64,000 nt of DNA, from the NCBI GenBank assembly GCA_002929055.1, contig PERY01000005.1, positions 43,235-107,234 of the forward strand, in the 5' to 3' direction. How positions within the stretch are numbered: the stretch's first letter is position 1; each line of letters starts with the position of its first letter. Positions 33,472-43,411 of this stretch are shown here, in pieces. The translations under genes and the position numbers were made by a program. Under the pieces are notes generated by a model. The model did not search any database. It was not told the DNA's origin and was given only the letters and a program-made list of their open reading frames with translations. The DNA comes from Methylocystis sp. (GTDB lineage: Bacteria; Pseudomonadota; Alphaproteobacteria; Rhizobiales; Beijerinckiaceae).

Positions 33472-35847
33472 TCATGCGCTTTTCTTCGCCAAGCGGTCCG
33501 CGAAAAGGCCGATCCATCGATGATTGTAGTCGGACACGAAACTCAGCAGCGCGTCGGCTTCCAGCGGGCGGCTCAAGAGATACCCCTGCATCTCGTCGCA
33601 GCCGCGCTCGTTCAGGAACGCCTCCTGCGCCTCGGTCTCGACGCCCTCCGCGACGACGCGTAATTTCAGCGCGTGGCCAAGCGAGATGACGGCCTCGGCG
33701 ATGGCGCGGTCGTGGGGATCCGTCAGCAGATCGTTGATGAAGGACCGGTCGACCTTGATCGTGTCGAGCGGCATCTGCTTGACGAGGGTGAGAGACGAAT
33801 ATCCCGTGCCAAAATCGTCGATGGCGAGCTTGACGCCCTTTTGCTTGATGGCGCGCAGCGCCGCGATGGCGTCGCCCGCGTCCTGCATCACCATGCTTTC
33901 GGTGATTTCAAGCTCCAGCCACTCGGGGTCCATGCCGCAATGCGCCAGCGCCTCGGAGATGTCGGCGACGATCCTGTCGTTGTAGAGCTGGCGCGGCGAG
34001 AGATTAACGGCGACCGAGAGCGGCGGGAGGCCCTGCGCGCGCCACGCCATATGCTGGGCGCAGGCGGTCTCCAGAACCCATTTGCCGATCGGCACGATGA
34101 GGCCGGTTTCCTCGGCGATCGGAATGAAGCTGGCGGGTTGCACCATGCCCAGTTCGGGATGGCGCCAGCGCAGCAACGCCTCGACGCCCGTGATGGCCCC
34201 GGTCGCGATGTTGCGTTTGGGCTGATAGACGACGAGGAACTCCTTGCGCGCCAGCGCGCCGCGGATGGTCGCCTCCAGCGTGAGGCACTGCAGGGTTTGC
34301 GCCTTTGCCTTCGGCGAGAAGAGGCGCACGCCGCTCTTGCCCTCGGCCTTGGCGAGATACATGGCGGCGTCCGCGTTCTTCAGCAGGGTCTCCTCATCCT
34401 CGCCGTTCGCGGGGTAGAGGGCGACGCCGATGCTGGCGCTGACGCCGCATTCCTGCCCGGCGACGATGATGGACGGAGATAGCCGCTCCAGTAAATCCTC
34501 TCCGAAATTGATGGCGTCCTCCGGCGTCTCGATGTTGCACAGGATGACGACGAATTCATCGCCCCCGAAGCGGGCGGCTATGTCCCCTGTGCGCAGGCTT
34601 GCGCCAAGGCGGCTCGAAACCGCTCGCAGCAGGCCGTCGCCGGCGGCGTGGCCGAGCGTGTCGTTGATCGCCTTGAAGCGATCGAGATCGATGAACATCA
34701 CAGCGAACTGGCGCTGCTCGCGCTGGGCGGCCTCAACTTCGTCGCGAAGCATCTGCGTGAAAAGCGTACGGTTGGGAAGACCCGTCAGCATGTCGTGAGT
34801 GGCGAGATAGCGCACGCGCGCTTCCGCCTGCTGTCGTTCGGTGACATCCTCGAACAGAACCACGGCGCCGCCGCCGTCCTGCGGCGCCTGCGTAGCGGAG
34901 ACGATGCTGCCGTCAGGCAGTTGAATGAGGGTGCAGGCTGGCAGGCCCGAATGAAGATTGGCGTGAAGCTCGCGCGCGACGAGGGCGGCCGAGTCCTGCG
35001 TCATCGCGCCGCCACTGACCAGCCGCGCGGCGACTTCGTCTATCTCGAGCCCTGGCGGGAGGTCTCTGGCGCCAATCCCGAACACATGGCCAACGCGCGC
35101 ATTCGCGACGGCGAGGCGTCCGTGCGCGTCGAACATGCAAAGGCCTTGCGGCATATTGTTCAGCGCCGCGTCGAAGCGTCTGTTCTGCTCCTCGAGCTGC
35201 CGCGTGAGCTCCGAGGTCTCTCTCCGCGCCAGAAGCACCCGAAGCGCATTGCTGGAATGGTAGAAACAGACATCGAAAGCGCTTACCGCGAATACGATGA
35301 ATATGAGAGCCAGGACGTAATAAGCCGCTCCGCCGCGCATGACGGCCGCGGCGCACAGAGGGATGACGTTGAATATGATTTGTCCGAGCGCGACGCGATG
35401 GATTCCGGAGTTACGGATGACGGCCCCTGCCGTGCAGCCGGTGCTCACGGTCAGCACGAGCATATGCACGGCGCTGTCGTCGGTGATCGAGAGAGCGACG
35501 GCGTTGAGAACGCCGAGTGCGCCGGAAAATGCGTAGGCGCCGACAGCATAGATGGTTTCCCAACGGGCGAGCGTCTCGAAGTCGTCGTTCATGGCCGGGT
35601 CGCGCCGCTGATAGGCGATGACGGACACGAGCCGCAGCGCGGAGACGACCGCGAGCAGGACGGCGCAATAGGCGAGCTGTGGCAAATCGACGAAAATTGC
35701 GACCGCAAAGGAGAGCGTCACCGCACTGGCGGAGCCGAGCGCCAGGGAGACATAAGGCGCGTAAAGCGAGTCGACGAGAGCTGCGAGAATGTCTCCCGAG
35801 ATGCGTGGATCACGGGCAAAATATTTTTGTAGAAACCAAGGCTTCAT
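33472..35847 (-). CDS. Membrane GGDEF-EAL protein (c-di-GMP turnover)
   Basis: A 791-residue protein. The N-terminal part (about residues 20-200) has six or so hydrophobic helices of no assigned sensor family. A PAS-like domain follows (FDAALNNMPQGLCMFDAHGRL), then a GGDEF domain with intact RFGGDEF. The EAL domain has EALLRW, ELEITESMVM, DDFGTGYSSL and KVDRSFI. Both catalytic cores look intact, so it could make or degrade c-di-GMP. I start at ATG 35847, with GAGGAG six bases upstream, not at the open frame end 35883. Single gene on the minus strand. Confidence 0.93.
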   Translation of the reverse strand: MKPWFLQKYFARDPRISGDILAALVDSLYAPYVSLALGSASAVTLSFAVAIFVDLPQLAYCAVLLAVVSALRLVSVIAYQRRDPAMNDDFETLARWETIYAVGAYAFSGALGVLNAVALSITDDSAVHMLVLTVSTGCTAGAVIRNSGIHRVALGQIIFNVIPLCAAAVMRGGAAYYVLALIFIVFAVSAFDVCFYHSSNALRVLLARRETSELTRQLEEQNRRFDAALNNMPQGLCMFDAHGRLAVANARVGHVFGIGARDLPPGLEIDEVAARLVSGGAMTQDSAALVARELHANLHSGLPACTLIQLPDGSIVSATQAPQDGGGAVVLFEDVTERQQAEARVRYLATHDMLTGLPNRTLFTQMLRDEVEAAQREQRQFAVMFIDLDRFKAINDTLGHAAGDGLLRAVSSRLGASLRTGDIAARFGGDEFVVILCNIETPEDAINFGEDLLERLSPSIIVAGQECGVSASIGVALYPANGEDEETLLKNADAAMYLAKAEGKSGVRLFSPKAKAQTLQCLTLEATIRGALARKEFLVVYQPKRNIATGAITGVEALLRWRHPELGMVQPASFIPIAEETGLIVPIGKWVLETACAQHMAWRAQGLPPLSVAVNLSPRQLYNDRIVADISEALAHCGMDPEWLELEITESMVMQDAGDAIAALRAIKQKGVKLAIDDFGTGYSSLTLVKQMPLDTIKVDRSFINDLLTDPHDRAIAEAVISLGHALKLRVVAEGVETEAQEAFLNERGCDEMQGYLLSRPLEADALLSFVSDYNHRWIGLFADRLAKKSA

Positions 35848-35961
35848 GAGGCGCTCCTCGCCCCGCAAAGTGGCTACGCACAAGTTTATTTTTTACTGCC
35901 GAAAATGCTTGGCGGCGAAAAAAAGCCCCTGCCAACCTCTGTTTTTGCTGTCTTTTTTGAC

Positions 35962-37164
35962 CTAGGGCAATCGCACCGTCGCGATCGCCAGCGCCGCGAT
36001 CCCTTCGCGCCGTCCCGTAAAACCCAGCTTCTCCGTCGTCGTCGCCTTGATGGCCACGCGGCTGATGTCCATCCCCATGATTTCCGCGAGCTTCGCCCGG
36101 ATCGCTTCACGGTGGGGGCCGACCTTGGGCGCCTCGCAGACCACCGTGGCGTCGATATGGGCGATCATGCCGCCGCGTTCGCGTACCAGTTCGCAGGCGC
36201 GCTCCAGGAAGATGCGCGAGGGCGCGCCTTTCCATTGCGGATCGGAGGGCGGGAAATGCGCGCCGATGTCGCCTTCCGCAATGGCGCCGAGCACGGCGTC
36301 GGTGATGGCGTGCATCAGCACGTCGGCGTCCGAATGGCCTGCAAGCGCATGGCTGTGCGGGATGGCGACGCCCCCCAGCCACACATGATCCCCCTCCGCA
36401 AAGGCGTGGACGTCATAGCCCTGTCCCATGCGGACGTCAGGCAGCGAGGCGAGGGAAGGGGCGTTCAACTGCTCCATGGCGCGGGCGAAGTCCTCTGGCG
36501 TCGTGAGTTTGAAATTGGCGATGTCGCCGGCGAACACATGCACGGCGTGCCCCGCGGCCTCCGCGACCATGGCGTCGTCGGTGAGTTCCCGCTCCGCCGC
36601 GGCGGCCGCGCGGTGCGCGTCTAGAATGAGGGGAAAGCGAAAGGACTGCGGCGTCTGCACGGCGCGCAGCCTTGCGCGGTCGGGCGTCGCGACGACGAAG
36701 CCAGCCACGTCGATTTCCTTCACCGTATCGTTGAGCGGCACGCCCGGCACGGCGGCGCCATGCGCGCTTGCGGCCTCGACGGCGCGGGCCACGAGGGCGG
36801 GGTCGGCGAAGGGGCGGGCGGCGTCGTGAATGAGCACGATCGCGGGCGCCCCCTCGCGGGCGATGGCTTCGAGCCCGTTGCGCACGCTCTCCTGGCGCGA
36901 CGTCCCGCCGAGCGCGGGCTCCAGGAGGGCGGCGCGCTGGGCGTCGGTAAGCTCCGCCACGCTCGCCGCGTAAAGGTCGCGGTCATCTGGATGGATGACG
37001 ACCTTGATCTTTGCCTCTGGCGCAGCCACGCACATCGACTGTATAGTGCGAGCCAGCACCGTGCGTCCGGCGAGCGGCCTATATTGCTTGGGCAAGCCCT
37101 CGCCCGCGCGGGAGCCGCGCCCGCCGGCGACGACGAGGATGGAAATTTCGCTTGTTGCGACCAT
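35962..37164 (-). CDS. ispDF: Bifunctional IspD/IspF enzyme of the MEP isoprenoid pathway
   Basis: A 400-residue fusion common in Alphaproteobacteria. IspD (residues 1-230) makes [42 protein letters not shown] and [11 protein letters not shown]. IspF (from about 240) makes MEc[13 protein letters not shown] with metal ligands [31 protein letters not shown], and the C-terminal [14 protein letters not shown]. These steps lead to the precursors of hopanoids, quinones and carotenoids. It is divergent from dusB across 111 bp. Confidence 0.97.
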   Translation of the reverse strand: MVATSEISILVVAGGRGSRAGEGLPKQYRPLAGRTVLARTIQSMCVAAPEAKIKVVIHPDDRDLYAASVAELTDAQRAALLEPALGGTSRQESVRNGLEAIAREGAPAIVLIHDAARPFADPALVARAVEAASAHGAAVPGVPLNDTVKEIDVAGFVVATPDRARLRAVQTPQSFRFPLILDAHRAAAAAERELTDDAMVAEAAGHAVHVFAGDIANFKLTTPEDFARAMEQLNAPSLASLPDVRMGQGYDVHAFAEGDHVWLGGVAIPHSHALAGHSDADVLMHAITDAVLGAIAEGDIGAHFPPSDPQWKGAPSRIFLERACELVRERGGMIAHIDATVVCEAPKVGPHREAIRAKLAEIMGMDISRVAIKATTTEKLGFTGRREGIAALAIATVRLP

Positions 37165-37275
37165 GCCGCTCTGTGTCGCCTTTCTCGGTCCGCGTCAATT
37201 CGCCGGGCTCCAGAAGGAGATTCTGTCAAAAGTCATGTTGCAACTGCGAAGCTGTCTGCTTATAGTGTGGGCACA

Positions 37276-38322
37276 ATGACCCATGCCGCATTAATAGGCG
37301 CTCTCGGGGCGCGCGGCGTGATCCGGATCGGGTCGACTTCACTCTCCGGACGCGCAATTCTTGCGCCCATGGCCGGGGTCACGGACCCGGCCATGAGGCG
37401 CATCGCCGAGCGCTACGGCGCCAGCGCCGCTGTCAGCGAGATGATCACTGCGGCCGGCGTCGCCCGCGGCGACCGCGAGACGGCGCTGCGGCTTGCCTCT
37501 GCAAGCGATACAAGTTCGGCGCCGCGCGTGATCCAGATCGCTGCGCGGGACGTCGAGGACATCGCCGCCGCCGCAAGACATGCTGAAGAAGCGGGGGCCG
37601 ACTGGGTCGACGTCAACATGGGCTGCCCGTGCAAGCGCGTGACGGGCGGGCTCGCCGGCGCGGCGCTCATGCGCGACCTCGACCAGGCTTCAGCGCTCAT
37701 AGCGGCCGCGCGCGCAGCCATACGCGTTCCGATCACCGTTAAGATGCGGCTCGGGTGGGATGACGCCTCGCGTAACGCGCCGGCGCTGGCGCGCCGTGCG
37801 GAGGCCGAGGGCGCAAGCCTGATTACGGTACATGGAAGAACCCGCCAGCAGTTCTATACGGGCCGCGCGGATTGGGCCGCGATCGCGGGCGTCAAGCAGG
37901 CGGTCCGCGTTCCGGTCGTCGCCAATGGCGACTGCCGCAGTCCCGAGGACGCGGCCGACATGCTTGCCGCATCCGGCGCCGATGCGGTGATGGTAGGCCG
38001 CGCCGCTCAGGGTCGTCCCTGGCTTGTCGGCGACATCGCCCACTTCCTCGCAACGGGCCGCCGCCGCGCCGAACCGCCTCTCGCCGAGCGCGGCGCCGTC
38101 GCGCGCGAACATCTCGACGGGCTGCTCACGCAGATGGGGGCGGGGGCGGGCTTGCGTCACGCCCGCAAGCATCTCGCCGCCTATGTCGACGAAGCCTTCG
38201 GAGCGGCCTGCACGCCCGTTGCAGATCTGCGCCGCGCGATCGTAACCTCGAACTGCCCGAAGGAAGCGTTTCAACTGATCGACACGATTTTCAACGCTCG
38301 GACGCAAGAGGCCGCTGCATGA
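37276..38322 (+). CDS. dusB: tRNA-dihydrouridine synthase B
   Basis: A 348-residue FMN-dependent enzyme that reduces uridine to dihydrouridine in the tRNA D-loop. Seen are [20 protein letters not shown], the catalytic cysteine in [49 protein letters not shown] and [11 protein letters not shown]. Start at ATG 37276; the open frame back to 36760 overlaps ispDF. It overlaps ntrB by four bases (ATGA), the usual dusB-ntrBC arrangement in Rhizobiales (the nifR3-ntrBC order). Confidence 0.95.
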   Translation: MTHAALIGALGARGVIRIGSTSLSGRAILAPMAGVTDPAMRRIAERYGASAAVSEMITAAGVARGDRETALRLASASDTSSAPRVIQIAARDVEDIAAAARHAEEAGADWVDVNMGCPCKRVTGGLAGAALMRDLDQASALIAAARAAIRVPITVKMRLGWDDASRNAPALARRAEAEGASLITVHGRTRQQFYTGRADWAAIAGVKQAVRVPVVANGDCRSPEDAADMLAASGADAVMVGRAAQGRPWLVGDIAHFLATGRRRAEPPLAERGAVAREHLDGLLTQMGAGAGLRHARKHLAAYVDEAFGAACTPVADLRRAIVTSNCPKEAFQLIDTIFNARTQEAAA

Positions 38323-39503
38323 GCATTTCCGACCGGTCTGGCCAGAACGACCTCCGGCGCAAGAATTACACGGCTTTGAAGGTTCTCGAGGAACGGGGCA
38401 GAAGCTGCGTACTGGAGGCCCTGCCGAACGCTATCCTCACGGTCTCGCGCGAGGGCGTGATCGATGACGCCAACGCCGCCGCGGAAGCCTTCTTCGAAAT
38501 TGGAAAGCCTCTGCTCATCGGGCAGAAACTCGAGCGGCTGCTCCCCTTCGGGTCGCCCCTCATCACGCTGATCCAGCATGTCCGCGACCGCGGCGCGCCG
38601 GTTAATGAATATAAGGTGGACGTCGGCCGGCCGGGACAGGAAGCCGACCGGCGGGTGGACGTACACTGCGCGCCTCTGGCGGAGATGGACGGCCTTGTCC
38701 TCGTCGTGCTGCAGGAACGTACAATTGCCGATAAAATAGACAGGCAGCTCAGCCATCGCGGAGCTGTGCGGTCCGTTTCCGGACTTGCGTCAATGCTGGC
38801 CCATGAAATCAAGAATCCGCTGTCGGGCATTCGCGGCGCCGCACAATTGCTGGAAAGCGGGCTTTCGGATCAGGATAGGGCGCTCACGCGGCTCATCTGC
38901 GAGGAGACGGATCGCATCGTGCGGCTGGTCGACCGAATGGAGGTCTTCTCGGACGCGCGGCCCCTGAAGCGCGAGCGCGTCAATATCCATTCGGTGCTGG
39001 ACCATGTGAAGCAGGTGGCGCAGAGCGGATTCGCGCGACGCGTGCGTTTCATTGAGAATTACGACCCGTCCCTGCCGCCGGTCTTCGCGAACCGCGACCA
39101 GCTCGTGCAGGCTTTTCTCAATCTCGTGAAGAACTCCGCCGAGGCGATTGGCGACGCCGTCGACGGCGAGATCGAACTCTCCACAGCCTTCCGTCCGGGC
39201 GTAAGCCTGCGGGCGATGGGAGCGAAGAGTCCGGTTGGTCTGCCGCTGGAATTCTGCGTGCGGGACAATGGTCCTGGCGTGCCCGACGACATCGCCGCGC
39301 ATCTCTTCGATCCTTTTGTGACCACCAAATCCTCCGGGACTGGCCTCGGTCTTGCACTGGTCGCCAAGATCGTCAACGACCACGGCGGCGTTATTGAATG
39401 CGAATCTCTACCCCGACGTACGACTTTCCGTGTTCTGATGCCCATGTATCGCGCCAAGCAGGCCGAAAAACCATCGGAGAAAAGGGAGGGAAGTCGCTCA
39501 TGA
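38319..39503 (+). CDS. ntrB: Nitrogen regulation sensor kinase NtrB
   Basis: A 394-residue cytosolic histidine kinase and phosphatase that controls NtrC in response to PII protein. The N-terminal PAS domain is at residues 30-135 ([25 protein letters not shown]). The H-box [21 protein letters not shown] carries His162. The N box is [10 protein letters not shown], followed by [10 protein letters not shown] and [15 protein letters not shown]. It has no membrane helices. Translation is coupled to dusB by an ATGA overlap, and ntrC begins 28 bases downstream. Confidence 0.96.
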   Translation: MSISDRSGQNDLRRKNYTALKVLEERGRSCVLEALPNAILTVSREGVIDDANAAAEAFFEIGKPLLIGQKLERLLPFGSPLITLIQHVRDRGAPVNEYKVDVGRPGQEADRRVDVHCAPLAEMDGLVLVVLQERTIADKIDRQLSHRGAVRSVSGLASMLAHEIKNPLSGIRGAAQLLESGLSDQDRALTRLICEETDRIVRLVDRMEVFSDARPLKRERVNIHSVLDHVKQVAQSGFARRVRFIENYDPSLPPVFANRDQLVQAFLNLVKNSAEAIGDAVDGEIELSTAFRPGVSLRAMGAKSPVGLPLEFCVRDNGPGVPDDIAAHLFDPFVTTKSSGTGLGLALVAKIVNDHGGVIECESLPRRTTFRVLMPMYRAKQAEKPSEKREGSRS

Positions 39504-39531
39504 CGTTTCGTCAGCGGGGGAGAATGGTCTG

Positions 39532-41004
39532 ATGACGAGAGGTGAAATCCTTGTAGCCGACGACGACGCCGCGATCCGCACCGTCGTCGCCCAGGCGCTC
39601 TCGCGCGCCGGTTACGAGGTCCGTACGACCGGCACGGCCGCGACTCTGTGGCGCTGGGTCCAGTCCGGCGAGGGCGACCTCGTCGTGACCGACGTCGTCA
39701 TGCCCGATGAGAACGCTTTCGAGCTGCTGCCGCGCATCAAGAAGCTGCGTCCCGAGCTGCCCATCATCGTCATGAGCGCGCAGAACACCTTCATGACGGC
39801 GATACGCGCCTCGGAAAGGGGCGCTTACGACTATCTCCCGAAGCCCTTCGACCTGAAGGAGCTCGTGGGCATCGTCGGCCGCGCGATGGCCGAGCCGCGC
39901 AAAAACGGCGAAATGGAAGCCCCCGAGGAAATGGAGGGCATGCCGCTCGTCGGAAGATCGCCGGCGATGCAGGAGATTTATCGTTCGCTGGCGCGCCTGA
40001 TGCAGACCGACCTCACGGTCATGATCAATGGCGAATCCGGCACGGGCAAGGAACTCGTTGCGCGCGCTCTTCACGATTACGGAAAACGTAAGAAAGGCCC
40101 CTTCGTCGCCGTCAACATGGCGGCGATCCCGCGCGACCTCATCGAAAGCGAACTCTTCGGGCACGAGAAGGGCGCCTTCACCGGCGCGAACCAGCGCTCG
40201 GCCGGCCGTTTCGAACAAGCCGAAGGTGGCACGCTGTTTCTGGACGAAATCGGCGACATGCCGATGGAGGCGCAGACGCGACTTCTTCGCGTCTTGCAGC
40301 AGGGCGAATATACCACCGTCGGCGGCCGCACGCCGATCAAGACAAATGTCCGCATCATCGCGGCCACCAACAAGGATCTGCGGATCCTGATCCAGCAGGG
40401 CCTCTTCCGCGAGGATCTCTATTTCCGCCTCAACGTCGTGCCGCTGCGCCTGCCGCCGCTGCGCGAGCGCACCGAGGACGTGCCCGATCTCGTCCATCAC
40501 TTCTTCAAGGTGGCGGCCAGCGAGGGCCTGCCGCAAAAATATATCGAGCAGGCCGCTCTGGACCGGATGAAGCGATACCGCTGGCCGGGCAACATTCGCG
40601 AACTGGAGAACCTCATCCGCCGCCTCGCGGCGCTGCATCCGCAGGAAGTGATCTCCGACCAGCTCGTCGAAGCCGAACTGGATCACGAACTTCGTCAGAC
40701 GTCTCCCGACAAGCCCGCCGCGCCGGGTTCCGCGCCTTCCAAGGAGTTGGAGAACGGCCAGACGCTCTCGACCTCCGTCGAGCAGCATCTCGCCAAGCTC
40801 TTCCGCGACTTCGGCGACGGCCTGCCGCCGCCCGGCCTCTATCACCGCATCATCCGGGAAATCGAGATACCTCTGATCTCCGCGGCTCTGGCGGCGACGC
40901 GCGGCAATCAGATCAAGGCGGCGGAGCTTCTGGGCTTGAACCGCAATACGCTGAGGAAGAAGGTCAACGACCTCGACATCAGGCTGATGCGCTCGCCAAG
41001 GTGA
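39532..41004 (+). CDS. ntrC: Nitrogen regulator NtrC, sigma-54 activator
   Basis: A 490-residue enhancer-binding protein. The receiver has phospho-acceptor Asp54 ([10 protein letters not shown]). The AAA+ domain (about 140-380) has Walker A GESGTGKE, the sigma-54 contact loop GAFTGA, Walker [12 protein letters not shown], and [13 protein letters not shown]. The C-terminal Fis-type HTH is [19 protein letters not shown]. It activates glutamine synthetase, ammonium transport and similar genes under nitrogen limitation. It is the third gene of the dusB-ntrBC operon; the ntrYX pair follows after about 100 bp. Confidence 0.97.
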   Translation: MTRGEILVADDDAAIRTVVAQALSRAGYEVRTTGTAATLWRWVQSGEGDLVVTDVVMPDENAFELLPRIKKLRPELPIIVMSAQNTFMTAIRASERGAYDYLPKPFDLKELVGIVGRAMAEPRKNGEMEAPEEMEGMPLVGRSPAMQEIYRSLARLMQTDLTVMINGESGTGKELVARALHDYGKRKKGPFVAVNMAAIPRDLIESELFGHEKGAFTGANQRSAGRFEQAEGGTLFLDEIGDMPMEAQTRLLRVLQQGEYTTVGGRTPIKTNVRIIAATNKDLRILIQQGLFREDLYFRLNVVPLRLPPLRERTEDVPDLVHHFFKVAASEGLPQKYIEQAALDRMKRYRWPGNIRELENLIRRLAALHPQEVISDQLVEAELDHELRQTSPDKPAAPGSAPSKELENGQTLSTSVEQHLAKLFRDFGDGLPPPGLYHRIIREIEIPLISAALAATRGNQIKAAELLGLNRNTLRKKVNDLDIRLMRSPR

Positions 41005-41090
41005 GGCGAGCGCTCCCTTCCTCACGCTCGCGGTCGCCGCCGGCCTCCGATGCGGATGTCGCCTAAAGATCACGGGCGTCCACCCCAAGC

Positions 41091-41106
41091 GTTGCACATT
41101 TGCAAC
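41091..41106. promoter_or_regulatory. Palindrome upstream of ntrY
   Basis: GTTGCACATTTGCAAC is a perfect 6-bp inverted repeat with a CATT centre, 28 bp before the ntrY ATG and just before an alternative GTG. It may be a repressor or autoregulatory site. A -24 element matching sigma-54 was not found beside it. Confidence 0.4.
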
Positions 41107-41134
41107 AGTGACGGCGCGGGCCTATAAATCGAGC

Positions 41135-43411
41135 ATGGCCCCAGCTGAAGACCAGGCGTTCTCGGATAACGGCAAAGGCGCGGGTTTTCGCGCCTGGGTT
41201 GGTCCGGTCGTGGCCATCGGCGCCGTGGGCTGCGCGCTCGCAACCTTCCTCGTCACCGCGGAATTCGGCATCCTCTCGCCGGGCGACACCCGCCTGATCC
41301 CGCTTCTCGTCGCCAACGGGCTCTTCGTCGGCGCGCTGCTCGTCATGGTGGTGATAAAGGCCACCCGGCTTTATCGCGTGTGGCGGCGGGGCGAGGCGGC
41401 GGCACGGCTGCATGCGCGCATCGTCGGCGTCTTTTCCGTCATCGCGCTCATTCCCGCCATCCTGCTCGCCATCGCCGGCTCCATGACGCTGGAACGCGCG
41501 CTCAACCCGGCCTTCATGAACGGCGTCAAGGTCTTCGTCCACAACACCGCCCAGGCGGCCGAGGCTTTCCAGTCCAGCCAGTGCCAGGCGTTGCTGCAGG
41601 AGGCGCAGCTCACCGCCTCGGACCTCGACCGCGCCCGCGTTCTTTTCATCTCCGACCGCAATTACTTCCACCAGATTTTCGTGTCGCGCGCGAATTTTCT
41701 TGGCTTCTCCGTGGCGGCTCTCGTGAAGGAGAATGGCGAGATCATCGACCGTGTGGACGTCGCCAAGAACGCCTCCGCCATCGTCATCGCGCCGCCGGCC
41801 TCGGAGTTCGAGAACGCCCGCAAGGGCGAGCCCCTGTGCCTGATGATCGACGACGGCAAGAGTTTCGTCGCGCTGCGGGCGCTCAAGGCCTTCGAGAACA
41901 CCTTTCTCTATGTGACGCGCCCGATCGACCCCTTTGCGATCGAATTCCCCAAGCAGGCCGAGAAGCTCATCAGCAATTACGACGCCTTCGACGGCTACCG
42001 CGCCGCCGTGCAGCGCGCCTTCGTGCTGATGTATGCGCTGCTGACGACCATCATGCTTCTCTCGTCCGTCTGGTTCGGGCTCGACTTTGCAGACCGGCTC
42101 GTGACCCCAATTCGAACGCTGATTGCGGCCACGGATCAGGTTTCGGCCGGCAATCTGGGCGTGCGGGTCAAGGTCGATCGCTCCCACGGAGAACTGGCCC
42201 GCCTCGGCGACGTGTTCAACAACATGACCACCGAGCTTAATGTTCAGCAGAACCGGCTGATCCAGGCCAATCGCATCAATGACGAGCGGCGCGAATTCAC
42301 CGAAGCCGTGCTCGCGGGCGTGCCGGCGGCGGTGATGGGCGTCGACGCGGACGGAATCGTCACGGTTCTCAACCGCTCCGCCGAGGAGCTATCGCTCAAC
42401 GACGCCAAGGGGCAGGCGACCGTGGGCGCGAGCATCGCGGATGTGATGCCCGAGATTGCGCCGCTGCTGTCGGACGCCGTAGAGCTGTTCCCCCGCGCCG
42501 TCCAGAGCCAGATCACCATCAAGCGCGGCGTGGCGGAGCGCACCTTCAATATCCGCGTGACCTCGGCGCGGGCGGAGGCGGGGCTGCCGACCTTCGTCGT
42601 CACGCTCGACGACATCACCGACCTCGTCACCGCCCAGCGCACCTCGGCCTGGGCGGACGTCGCGCGCCGCATCGCCCATGAGATCAAGAATCCGCTGACG
42701 CCGATCCAACTTTCGGCCGAACGGCTGAAGCGCAAATACGGCAAGCTGATCACCCAGGACCGCGAGATTTTCGACCAGTGCACGGACACGATCGTCCGCC
42801 AGGTCGACGACATCAAGCGCATGGTCGACGAATTCTCGTCCTTCGCGCGCATGCCCAAGGCGCGGCCCGAGCGCGATGACCTGAACGAATGCGTGCGGCA
42901 GGTCGCGTTCCTGATGCGCGTCGGCAACGCCGATGTCGATATTGTCGAAAGCCACAAAGTGTCGCCGATCTACGCCCAGTTCGACCGGCGGCTGCTGTCT
43001 CAGGCGCTGACAAATATCGTCAAGAACGCCGTCGAAGGGATCGCCGCCCGAATCGAGCAGGAGCCGGGCGAAAAAGGGCGCGTGGAGATCGATCTGTCGC
43101 TGCGCGATGGAATGGCGGAGATCGATGTCATCGACAACGGCAAGGGCTTCCCGGCCATGAACCGGCAGCGCCTGCTCGAACCGTATATGACGACCCGCGC
43201 GGAAGGCACGGGTCTGGGATTGCCTATTGTCGCCAAGATCATAGAGGATCACGGCGGGCGGCTGGAATTGCTCGACGCCCCGAACGGGCGTGGAGCCTGC
43301 GTGCGGCTGATCCTGCCATTGGCGGGAATGAAAGACTCTCCCCGGCCACAGGAGAGCGATGCGCAAGAAGCGCTCGAAACCACGAACTCCTCTGGAATGG
43401 ATAAGGCGTAA
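41135..43411 (+). CDS. ntrY: Membrane sensor kinase NtrY
   Basis: A 758-residue histidine kinase, partner of NtrX and implicated in nitrogen and redox control. Helices near residues 20-40, 55-75 and 95-115 and again around 300-320 bracket a large extracytoplasmic region. HAMP (LVTPIRTLIAATDQVSAGNL) and PAS (EAVLAGVPAAVMGVDADG) follow. The H-box is [25 protein letters not shown], and the ATPase boxes include NIVKNAVEGI, IDNGKGFP and GTGLGLPIVAKII. I prefer ATG 41135; a GTG at 41108 would add nine residues. Neither has a clear Shine-Dalgarno. The stop overlaps the ntrX start (TAATG). Confidence 0.93.
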   Translation: MAPAEDQAFSDNGKGAGFRAWVGPVVAIGAVGCALATFLVTAEFGILSPGDTRLIPLLVANGLFVGALLVMVVIKATRLYRVWRRGEAAARLHARIVGVFSVIALIPAILLAIAGSMTLERALNPAFMNGVKVFVHNTAQAAEAFQSSQCQALLQEAQLTASDLDRARVLFISDRNYFHQIFVSRANFLGFSVAALVKENGEIIDRVDVAKNASAIVIAPPASEFENARKGEPLCLMIDDGKSFVALRALKAFENTFLYVTRPIDPFAIEFPKQAEKLISNYDAFDGYRAAVQRAFVLMYALLTTIMLLSSVWFGLDFADRLVTPIRTLIAATDQVSAGNLGVRVKVDRSHGELARLGDVFNNMTTELNVQQNRLIQANRINDERREFTEAVLAGVPAAVMGVDADGIVTVLNRSAEELSLNDAKGQATVGASIADVMPEIAPLLSDAVELFPRAVQSQITIKRGVAERTFNIRVTSARAEAGLPTFVVTLDDITDLVTAQRTSAWADVARRIAHEIKNPLTPIQLSAERLKRKYGKLITQDREIFDQCTDTIVRQVDDIKRMVDEFSSFARMPKARPERDDLNECVRQVAFLMRVGNADVDIVESHKVSPIYAQFDRRLLSQALTNIVKNAVEGIAARIEQEPGEKGRVEIDLSLRDGMAEIDVIDNGKGFPAMNRQRLLEPYMTTRAEGTGLGLPIVAKIIEDHGGRLELLDAPNGRGACVRLILPLAGMKDSPRPQESDAQEALETTNSSGMDKA

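Noticed and set aside
39511..41097. A 528-codon open frame antisense to ntrC
   Set aside because: Shadow of ntrC in high-GC DNA; Arg/Ala/His-rich product without domain features.
41005..41107. Sigma-54 promoter before ntrY
   Set aside because: TTGCAC is present inside the palindrome, but no TGGC-type -24 element lies at the required spacing.
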